From Bacteroidales bacterium UBA1769 (GTDB taxonomy: Bacteria > Bacteroidota > Bacteroidia > Bacteroidales > UBA932): a stretch of 5,291 bases of DNA. A program made the translations under genes and the position numbers. The stretch is taken from positions 1 through 5,291 of the forward strand of contig DCGV01000006.1 of assembly GCA_002314725.1 (NCBI GenBank), written 5' to 3'. Below the pieces are notes generated by a model. It did no database searches. It was given only the letters and a program-made list of their open reading frames with translations, and was not told where the DNA came from. This document shows positions 1-5,291 of this stretch, piece after piece; position 1 is the stretch's first letter, and each line of letters begins with the position of its first letter.

Positions 1-463
1 TGCTGTGGGAATTCCCGGATTCGTATTGGCGCAGAATCACGCGCTTCTTATTCTTGGCCGCTTCCTCGAGGGAATGAACGTGAGCTGCATTGGTATGGAT
101 ATCCACAAAGTCCTCTATGGATGTGGAGTCATAGATGACGGCCAGCTTGTCCTTCAGTCCCTTTTTTAGGTTGTTTGTAGGTGTTAGGCTATCGATGAGA
201 CGATTGACAATGTAAGCCTCTTCCTCGGAGAAATAGACCAGTTTGTCGAAATTCGGGGCCTTACGGGGCATCTGGTCAAGCTTATAGACATTGCTATAGA
301 GCTTGGTCACGGAAAAGCCAGCGGCCTTGAATGTATCGATATAGCGGTAGATTGTCCTGTAGGACATATCGAGCTTGCCTGCCAGTTCGTTGATGGTGTA
401 ATTGATGTTGCCTGACATCATTTTCATCAGGCGCAACATACGTTCTATTTTCGGCTGGTCCAT
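1..463 (-). CDS. WYL-domain HTH transcriptional regulator (N-terminal part, cut by window edge)
   Basis: The reading frame runs from ATG at 463 to base 2 with no stop, giving 154 complete codons; the C-terminus lies outside the window. Residues about 5-60 form a DeoR/HTH_11-type winged helix: the stretch NINYTINELAGKLDMSYRTI (19-38) gives the first helices, the recognition helix is around SYRTIYRYIDTF (34-45), and AGFSV enters the wing. Residues 61-125 are a helical linker. From HVHSLEEAAKNKKRVILRQY (128-147) the sequence resembles the start of a WYL ligand-sensing domain, which in this family binds nucleic acid or nucleotide-like ligands. The ATG lies 2 nt after the stop of the preceding DUF262 gene (TAACTATG) and just before the HTH, so this start is preferred to Met9 or Met14. 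GC is about 48%, well above the two DUF262 genes. WYL regulators of this type are common in Bacteroidales. A local repressor role is inferred; the effector and target are unknown. Confidence 0.9.
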   Translation of the reverse strand, partial: MDQPKIERMLRLMKMMSGNINYTINELAGKLDMSYRTIYRYIDTFKAAGFSVTKLYSNVYKLDQMPRKAPNFDKLVYFSEEEAYIVNRLIDSLTPTNNLKKGLKDKLAVIYDSTSIEDFVDIHTNAAHVHSLEEAAKNKKRVILRQYESGNSHS

Positions 464-465
464 AG

Positions 466-2988
466 TTATGAAATGAAGGTTATTACATCATTGATTTTAT
501 CAAGGATTAATTGATAGCAGGAAGCTTCTTTATACTTGAGGGTATCACCATAGAAATTGGCATTTAGACTGTCTTCCTGCCAGATGGAGCCATCAGTGAA
601 TTGTTCTGTAACAGCGTTATATTTTTCACGAGATAAATTCCAGCCGTAGATATGAACAATACCATGAGCATCAAAACAAACAGTGACGGTTGTATCTCCG
701 AATGTTTTGTGAATTGAGATTCCAAAGCCGAATGACTCACCATATTGCTGATATGCCTCTCCAACATTTGGATTTTCGTATTCAAAGCCTTCCTCATTGA
801 CAAATCTTGGAATAAGAATATTCCTTTCTGTATCAAGCATTATTCTACCGTCGTGCTGAGCATATAAGCAAGCGTAGAATGCATTGTCATAGTCGTAGTA
901 TAACCTGAATACTTTCGTTGCAGTTTCATAGGTCTGGGCCAGATCAAATAATTTTGGCTCATGTAACAGGCGATTAAATCCCTCTGAAATGGCGGCAGAA
1001 AATTTGGGCCAGTACTGATTACTTAAATCATACTCCCGTCCAGCAACTTCATTAAGCTTTGCTTTTATCTCATCTTCAGTGTTACAACATAACAGTTCTT
1101 TTCTGAAGAAATCTTGAATCTGAGAGAATCGCCTCTCTGACAAAAGATTTTTAAGGTGCTTCTGGGCCTCTACTCTTTCAGTTATATACAGTTTGTTCAA
1201 CTTGTTTAAATCATCAATCTGAGACAGGAGGCCTCGGATTAGAATATGCTCGCCATTCTTGCCGTAATCTGATGTTATTCCATCTTTATCGAACATCTTT
1301 TGCATTATTGAGTATCTTCTCAAGAACTCATCTGGAGTAATGCCGTCAGCCATCATTAGACCAACATATCCTTTCCAGAAAATATCTTTTTCTGCTTCTT
1401 TGAATGCGTCAAGCCAACTTTTATTTTTACTGATAAGTTCTGCTTTTGCGATTTCTTCCTCCAGAGCACGGATTATTTTACCAGGGTCATTTTCATCCTT
1501 GAAGTTGCTTAATCCTTCGAAAAACGATTCATAGGAAGATACTCTGGAAGCAACTTGATTGAGAAGAATGACAAGCCTCGCTGTAGGAACTACACCGTCA
1601 ATATTTGTATTCTCAACGATATTATGTACAACTCTCATCCATTGATCAAAACGTCCGGCATCAAATGTCTTATGTTGAATAATGAATGAAAGAACGGATG
1701 ATAAAATGATGAAGTCGGAATGCTGAAATTTCGTATATTTTTCCAGCATCGTACTTACAGCGTATGGCTTTGAATCCCATGGTGGAGTAAGCGTCTTACG
1801 AATATCGTCGAAATTGGTCAAGAATACATCAAGAACTTTTTCAATGTCGAAAACCATTTCTGGCTGCTCAACGAGCAAATCGTCAAATGGTTCAAAACTT
1901 GTGTTAAGGCCTTTGACAAGGGCATCATCCGAATCAATATAGAAAAACTTGAGACGTTTATCTTTGTTGAGGTTTTCAAGATTAATTTCCTCAAGACCAA
2001 GCATATATTTATACGCAAAAAATCTATTGAAGAAACTTAAGTATGCCTGCTCATAGGCATTTGTTGCAGCCTTTCCTTTTTCAAATACATCCTCATCATC
2101 GTCAGGCTTCCGCCAGAAGAGATCTATCCATGTAGTGTCAAGTTTGGAGGAAAAATCCAAATAGAATGGAATCTCTCCTTTGCCTCTATTTTGAGGCAAG
2201 GGCCTTATTTCTGTAAACCTTGGATGGCTTTTACTAGATACAAATCCCGTAAGACCTGCTTTGAAATTATCAAAAGGACTAAGTTGTAGACCTCTTGCAT
2301 TCATTTTGATATATAGCTCCTCTGTCAGCCTAAATTTTTGTAAAGGCAGGACATAGAAAGATATGTTATCAAGTTTGAAATAGAGGTTTCTATCAGTTTC
2401 TGAGAGCTGGTTATATCTTTCGTGGATATCATCCAACATTTTCAGCATTGAAACAATGGTTGAATCTTGATTGAAAATTTGAAAAAACCAGCGGATATCT
2501 CCTTTTATTGCGTCACTTGGCTTTTGTAATGTCAAATCGCAATAGAAAGTAGCAAGATGACGACAGAAGTCACTTGACGTAGTCCTGGTTTCATAATAGA
2601 AGTTCTCAAGACACTTCCTGCATCTTATGTCTTCTTCTGAACCGTATTCAAGTTCCCTTGTTGCCAAATACCAATATAAAAGGAATAATGTTGTCAAACG
2701 CTGCTGGCCATCAAGAAGCTCGAGGATATTGTATTTTCCTTCTGGAGTGATTGAACCGTAAATAAAATTAAGCTCCAGTTGTCTATTGCCGACCAGAGAG
2801 TTGAAAATGTCATTCAGGAAATTTTTTCTTATGTACGTTTCAGTTGGTAAGACACGCCCCTGAGCATAAGGTCTTTGTATTTTTGGAACCTTAACTTTAT
2901 CTAATGCGAGTTTCTTCCCATCTTCTGAGGGAAGCTGGTTTTCAAATAGAGAAATGAATGTATATCTTTTTGTTTCTGATACTTCCAT
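466..2988 (-). CDS. Large DUF262 (GmrS-like) protein, YAQGR type, without a DUF1524 nuclease
   Basis: An 840-residue protein, probably cytoplasmic, with no signal peptide or membrane segment seen. The N-terminal DUF262 domain shows PKIQRPYAQGR (35-45), the DGQQRLTTLFLL core (93-104; DGQQR codons at 2698-2712), YETRTTSSDFC (132-142) and MNARGLQLSPFDNFKA (229-244). DGQQR is the motif required for nucleotide hydrolysis in characterised DUF262 proteins such as SspE. KLDTTWIDLFWR (282-293) and WMRVVHNIVENT (450-461) resemble segments I associate with the long DUF262 family. I find no EH(I/V) plus GNLTLL pair, so the HNH-type nuclease is absent. Residues about 480-690 are helical and highly charged. 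Residues about 690-840 look beta-rich (FGFGISIHKTF, TVTVCFDAHGIVHIYGWN) and match nothing I recognise. The start ATG is 4 nt after the upstream stop; a weak AGAGG lies about 10 nt before it. The likely role is a sensing or regulatory partner of the upstream DUF262-DUF1524 nuclease. The domain call is firm; the function is inferred. Confidence 0.96.
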   Translation of the reverse strand: MEVSETKRYTFISLFENQLPSEDGKKLALDKVKVPKIQRPYAQGRVLPTETYIRKNFLNDIFNSLVGNRQLELNFIYGSITPEGKYNILELLDGQQRLTTLFLLYWYLATRELEYGSEEDIRCRKCLENFYYETRTTSSDFCRHLATFYCDLTLQKPSDAIKGDIRWFFQIFNQDSTIVSMLKMLDDIHERYNQLSETDRNLYFKLDNISFYVLPLQKFRLTEELYIKMNARGLQLSPFDNFKAGLTGFVSSKSHPRFTEIRPLPQNRGKGEIPFYLDFSSKLDTTWIDLFWRKPDDDEDVFEKGKAATNAYEQAYLSFFNRFFAYKYMLGLEEINLENLNKDKRLKFFYIDSDDALVKGLNTSFEPFDDLLVEQPEMVFDIEKVLDVFLTNFDDIRKTLTPPWDSKPYAVSTMLEKYTKFQHSDFIILSSVLSFIIQHKTFDAGRFDQWMRVVHNIVENTNIDGVVPTARLVILLNQVASRVSSYESFFEGLSNFKDENDPGKIIRALEEEIAKAELISKNKSWLDAFKEAEKDIFWKGYVGLMMADGITPDEFLRRYSIMQKMFDKDGITSDYGKNGEHILIRGLLSQIDDLNKLNKLYITERVEAQKHLKNLLSERRFSQIQDFFRKELLCCNTEDEIKAKLNEVAGREYDLSNQYWPKFSAAISEGFNRLLHEPKLFDLAQTYETATKVFRLYYDYDNAFYACLYAQHDGRIMLDTERNILIPRFVNEEGFEYENPNVGEAYQQYGESFGFGISIHKTFGDTTVTVCFDAHGIVHIYGWNLSREKYNAVTEQFTDGSIWQEDSLNANFYGDTLKYKEASCYQLILDKINDVITFIS

Positions 2989-2992
2989 AATG

Positions 2993-4957
2993 CTATGCCT
3001 CTGTTTCTAATGAAGGAAGGAACTCTGCAAGTTGCTTCATTACATAGTGATTATATGCCTCGATGTCGTTTCGGGTCCAATTGGTTCTCATTGTATTCTC
3101 CTGAAGCATCTTGTTGAAAATATATTGAGTTGAGTCCGGGACAAAAACACCGCTTTGAACCCTTTCGTTAATGATTCTACGTTTTGTAACAAACAAACTG
3201 TTACCATACGATCTGTTGGTTGAAGAATCAAGAAGAGTCAGATTTCCGAAGCTATTCTTTACATCAACATCAAGTTCTTCCTCTCCGGAGATACTCTTTA
3301 TCTGCTTTATTTTAGCATCAAGAGTTAAATCTTCATCGAGCTCATCAACTTTAGATTTTTGGTCTGGTGATAAATCTGCAATGGCTGTCTCAATCCATTT
3401 CTTCTTCTCATCAGTTTGCTTCAGCTGATTTGTCGAGAATGAATCCACATGCTCTATGTCCCAATTCATATTGGCATATAAATCAAATGGGAATTTATAA
3501 ATATCGTTCTGCAAGGAATTCTCTTTGACGTCAAAATCCTTTTGCATCGTCTGAACGTAATTCTGATATTTCTCATTAGCCAGATTTATATTGAGGAAGA
3601 GAAGAAGTTTTCGAGTAATATCACCCCCGTTCTTATAGCTAATGTCAATCAAACCATTCTCGTATTTAACCGTTTGGAACTGCTCTTTGACAAGACCCTT
3701 CAAGTAATCGACAAATTCTTTCTTACTATCTGTACTCTTTAGATTATTCCTATGGGAAAGAAATGGCCTTACAAGATCATATTTGCATTGGCTTAAGAAA
3801 CCGATGTAGTTGTATAGTTCCGGAACAATATACCAGTCCTCAAGGATCCTGAATGTCTCTTTGATAATGGTCCATTCGTCTAGGATTACTTGTTGCAACT
3901 CATCGCCGCTTTTCCCCTCAAACTTATTCTGGTAATAACGGAATATTGCTCCGTCTTCCTTTAAGTCTGTTTCAGTTTCGGTTAGCACTGCATCAAACTG
4001 GTCTTCTGGAATGTCCTTGAGTTTTTCGACTTTATAAGCGAGCGAAAAAATGTAATCGATACGGTTGGATATATCCATCGATTTTGCCCTAAGAAAATAC
4101 CAGAAATTATTCTTGTTAAGAGAATTTTCTATCTGTTCCCACTCTGACGCAATTTCAACCTGCTTAATTGCCTGGTTTTCGCCGCTGAAATTGCTCTTCA
4201 TTAAGAATAGTGCTTTAATCAATTCAGCATCAGTAAGCTTGATTTTTCCGGTATTGATACGTTGAAATTCTTTAATAGAATCAGCATTTGAAACCAATTC
4301 ATACCAAAGGAACTGAACGCTTCCGTCTTTGACATGCTTTTCAGAATTTAAGAGGCTGAATAGCTCTTGACAAACAGTTCTAACTGATTTGCTTTTACCA
4401 TACCTTTCGCAAATAAGCATTGCAGGAGAGTCAATCCCCTTGATATATTTATCAATAGAATTATATGCCTGAGCAACATGGAAAGTATCAATGTCTTCAT
4501 ACTCAGAGACGGTATCTTTGCTGAGGGTATCCATATATGTCTGGAAGTTGTCCCTTGTGGCATAACATAAATGGTAAAGAACCTTTCCATTCTCAGATTG
4601 ATACAGTTCTTCTGCATCAATATTCTGATAATCCATTAGATATTTATACAGAATAAAGATTGTTGTCAAGCGCTGCTGACCATCGACAATTTCCCAAACT
4701 TTCTTGTCGCAATCCTTAATGCCAGTAATTCTTTCTTTTTCTTCAGGATCTGTCAGTTCCTTGGCAATTATCGGCTGAAGACAATAAAAGTCCTCTTCCT
4801 TTTTCTCATCAAACTTGAAGCAAAGTAGATCATGTACCATATCATCTACTTGTTTCTTTGTCCATCTATACCCGCGTTGATATGCAGGAATATAGAAATA
4901 GTCTCCGTGAATTAGTTCGGCGACTGATACTGTACGTGGATTAATTATCTCGTTCAT
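2993..4957 (-). CDS. DUF262-DUF1524 (GmrSD-like) protein, putative modification-dependent nuclease
   Basis: A 654-residue protein with the fused GmrS-GmrD architecture. The N-terminal DUF262 domain has IPAYQRGYRW (23-32), the EIVDGQQRLTTIFILYKYL core (89-107; DGQQR codons at 4670-4684), CYATRDNF (131-138) and FQRINTGKIKLTDAELIKA (231-249). A helical middle (about 250-490) follows. The C-terminal DUF1524 HNH/His-Me-finger domain has NWDIEHVDSF (498-507, candidate catalytic His503), then FGNLTLLDSSTNRSYGN (570-586) and a downstream lysine (K592), followed by a conserved-looking FVPDSTQYIFNKML tail. In the family, DUF262 senses modified DNA and hydrolyses NTP, and DUF1524 cleaves; GmrSD acts on glucosylated hydroxymethylcytosine DNA, SspE responds to phosphorothioate and BrxU is also a fused form. 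The substrate here cannot be told from sequence. It is the first gene of the visible operon. The ATG at 4957 has an AT-rich leader without a Shine-Dalgarno sequence, as is usual in Bacteroidota. All expected motifs are present, so the gene looks intact. Confidence 0.97.
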   Translation of the reverse strand: MNEIINPRTVSVAELIHGDYFYIPAYQRGYRWTKKQVDDMVHDLLCFKFDEKKEEDFYCLQPIIAKELTDPEEKERITGIKDCDKKVWEIVDGQQRLTTIFILYKYLMDYQNIDAEELYQSENGKVLYHLCYATRDNFQTYMDTLSKDTVSEYEDIDTFHVAQAYNSIDKYIKGIDSPAMLICERYGKSKSVRTVCQELFSLLNSEKHVKDGSVQFLWYELVSNADSIKEFQRINTGKIKLTDAELIKALFLMKSNFSGENQAIKQVEIASEWEQIENSLNKNNFWYFLRAKSMDISNRIDYIFSLAYKVEKLKDIPEDQFDAVLTETETDLKEDGAIFRYYQNKFEGKSGDELQQVILDEWTIIKETFRILEDWYIVPELYNYIGFLSQCKYDLVRPFLSHRNNLKSTDSKKEFVDYLKGLVKEQFQTVKYENGLIDISYKNGGDITRKLLLFLNINLANEKYQNYVQTMQKDFDVKENSLQNDIYKFPFDLYANMNWDIEHVDSFSTNQLKQTDEKKKWIETAIADLSPDQKSKVDELDEDLTLDAKIKQIKSISGEEELDVDVKNSFGNLTLLDSSTNRSYGNSLFVTKRRIINERVQSGVFVPDSTQYIFNKMLQENTMRTNWTRNDIEAYNHYVMKQLAEFLPSLETEA

Positions 4958-4972
4958 GATAAGGAATCAATA

Positions 4973-4992
4973 TAGCTGAAGCTACCTAGGTA
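4973..4992. repeat. Overlapping short palindromes just upstream of the first gene
   Basis: TACCTAGGTA (4983-4992) is a perfect 10-bp palindrome, and TAGCT-GA-AGCTA (4973-4984) is an inverted repeat that overlaps its first two bases. They lie 16-35 bp from the start codon, inside the predicted leader. They could be a regulator-binding site or a small RNA structure near the ribosome-loading region. Both are short enough to arise by chance. Confidence 0.5.
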
Positions 4993-4996
4993 ACTG

Positions 4997-5012
4997 CCCC
5001 CCCCAAAAAAAA
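4997..5012 (-). repeat. T8G8 double homopolymer tract in the operon leader
   Basis: The plus strand has eight C (4997-5004) followed by eight A (5005-5012); in the sense of the operon this reads T8 then G8, ending 39 nt before the ATG at 4957. Runs of this length are prone to slipped-strand length change, and the tract lies between the candidate promoters and the start codon. Whether it varies is not visible from one sequence, and it could also be a sequencing-length artefact. Confidence 0.9.
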
Positions 5013-5046
5013 CATAAATAGTGGCTCTTGCTTATTATCACTCAAA
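5013..5046 (-). promoter_or_regulatory. Candidate Bacteroidota promoter (proximal), overlapping the distal one
   Basis: On the minus strand, TATTTATG at 5020-5013 matches TAnnTTTG at all but one fixed position, and a TTTG at 5046-5043 lies 22 bp upstream, slightly longer than the usual 19-21 bp. If used, transcription would start around 5007, inside the T8 run, where slippage or start-site heterogeneity would be expected. It shares bases with the -7 box of the distal candidate, so the two could not be occupied together. Confidence 0.3.
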
Positions 5047-5079
5047 AATAATAAAAGTTCCTTATACAACGCCAACAAA
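5043..5079 (-). promoter_or_regulatory. Candidate Bacteroidota promoter (distal) for the DUF262 operon
   Basis: Read on the minus strand, 5050-5043 is TATTTTTG, a perfect match to the Bacteroidota -7 consensus TAnnTTTG. A -33-like TTGG lies at 5075-5072 with 21 bp between, and a full TTTG lies at 5079-5076 but with 25 bp, which is too long. Transcription would begin near 5036, giving a leader of roughly 80 nt that includes the T8G8 tract. The consensus is short and AT-rich, so chance matches are common. Confidence 0.4.
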
Positions 5080-5109
5080 TTGCCAATGTATCAGTAGTTC
5101 CCCTTGTTT

Positions 5110-5127
5110 TTGACAATAAGCTGTCAA
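5110..5127. repeat. 18-bp inverted repeat upstream of the candidate promoter
   Basis: TTGACA (5110-5115) and TGTCAA (5122-5127) are perfect inverted arms around a 6-nt centre (ATAAGC). The element is about 30 bp upstream of the distal -33 candidate. Size and symmetry suit a dimeric DNA-binding protein. There is no T-run after it on either strand, so it does not look like a Rho-independent terminator. Confidence 0.45.
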
Positions 5128-5215
5128 CAATTACGTCGTTATTCCTCCAACATTTCAGAGAAACACCATCGGTCGAGCAGAGAATTATCACAGAAAACTT
5201 CTTCTGTCCGAAAGA

Positions 5216-5247
5216 AAATTCGTCACAAGATTTGCTAAATTCGTCAC
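5216..5247. repeat. Direct repeat AAATTCGTCAC, two copies, 21-bp period
   Basis: The 11-bp sequence AAATTCGTCAC occurs at 5216-5226 and again at 5237-5247. The 21-bp period equals two helical turns, as expected for tandem protein sites on one DNA face. It also equals seven codons: in the minus-strand frame ending at 5188 the copies encode VTNL and VTNF in a heptad-like pattern. Both explanations remain open. Confidence 0.5.
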
Positions 5248-5291
5248 GCTGATGTCCTTTGCTTCCGTTGTAATCGGTAATTTTGTTTCCC

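Larger units (their letters stand above)
4958..5291. other. Region upstream of the DUF262 operon; no confident gene
   Basis: This 334-bp stretch contains no ATG-initiated gene I can support. It holds two candidate minus-strand promoters, a T8G8 tract, two short palindromes near the start codon, an 18-bp inverted repeat and an 11-bp direct repeat with 21-bp period. Two minus-strand frames are open from the right edge. One runs from 5290 to a TGA at 5044-5042 (82 codons plus stop). The other runs from 5289 to a TGA at 5190-5188 and encodes a heptad-like tail, SVTNLANLVTNFLSDR. Either could be the 3' end of an upstream gene, but neither has a recognisable domain. A plus-strand frame (about 5054-5252) is also open over much of the same stretch but lacks an ATG, so openness alone proves little here. 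Confidence 0.6.

Noticed and set aside
564..836. 90-codon minus-strand frame inside the 840-residue gene
   Set aside because: It overlaps a well-supported DUF262 gene in another frame and has no recognisable motif. The same reasoning removes the frames at 1340-1534, 1818-2018, 3171-3428, 3542-3742, 4065-4265 and 4348-4620.
1230..1260. GEHILIRG (residues 579-586 of the 840-residue protein) as an HNH/DUF1524 active site
   Set aside because: It has the EHI triplet, but there is no downstream GNLTLL-like segment or N...K pair at the expected distance, and its surroundings do not resemble DUF1524.
2550..2625. Cysteines C123, C126, C142 and C150 of the 840-residue protein as a zinc-binding site
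   Set aside because: Only one CxxC pair is present, and the later cysteines fall within the YETRTTSSDFC helix that I take as an ordinary part of this DUF262 family. The 654-residue paralogue lacks the CxxC pair.
5104..5130. The inverted repeat at 5110-5127 as a Rho-independent terminator
   Set aside because: The stem is only 6 bp and AT-rich, and neither strand has a T-run following it; the minus strand continues with A residues.
5054..5252. Plus-strand open frame of about 65 codons ending in TGA at 5250-5252
   Set aside because: It has no ATG start, no recognisable motif and lies antisense to other equally open frames.
5278..5285. Plus-strand TAATTTTG as a divergent promoter -7 box
   Set aside because: It fits TAnnTTTG, but the nearest upstream TTTG (5258-5261) is only 16 bp away and the window ends before any gene can be seen.

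Overview
The window carries a compact minus-strand gene cluster, in transcription order: a DUF262-DUF1524 (GmrSD-like) protein of 654 residues (4957 to 2993), a second, longer DUF262 protein of 840 residues without a recognisable nuclease domain (2988 to 466), and the first 154 codons of a WYL-type HTH regulator (463 to the left edge). The junctions are 4 and 2 nt, so the three genes look like one transcription unit and are probably translationally coupled. No tRNA, rRNA, CRISPR array or insertion sequence is visible.

The likely host is a member of the Bacteroidota, probably Bacteroidales (Bacteroides or Prevotella-like). The reasons are the style of the WYL regulator's N-terminus, start codons without a strong Shine-Dalgarno sequence, and TAnnTTTG-type -7 boxes upstream of the first gene. 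This is inferred from sequence character, not from a search.

Region by region: 1-463 is the regulator, about 48% GC over the first 420 bases. 466-4957 is the DUF262 pair, about 35-37% GC in sampled lines. 4958-5291 is a 334-bp stretch with no confident gene. It holds two candidate promoters, a T8G8 homopolymer pair between promoter and start codon (minus-strand sense), several short palindromes and a 21-bp-period direct repeat. It may also hold the 3' end of an upstream gene.

Working model: the two DUF262 proteins form a modification-dependent (Type IV-like) restriction or related anti-phage module. DUF262 is the sensing/nucleotide-hydrolysing domain of GmrSD, BrxU and SspE, and DUF1524 is the HNH-type nuclease. 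Here one protein carries sensor plus nuclease, while its partner carries a sensor-like domain plus a large uncharacterised C-terminal half. The two N-terminal domains have nearly superimposable motif positions, so they look like diverged paralogues. The WYL protein, a family known to control other defence systems (BrxR in BREX, CapW in CBASS), sits last rather than first and has a different base composition. It may be a recruited regulator or a resident gene next to which the module was inserted.
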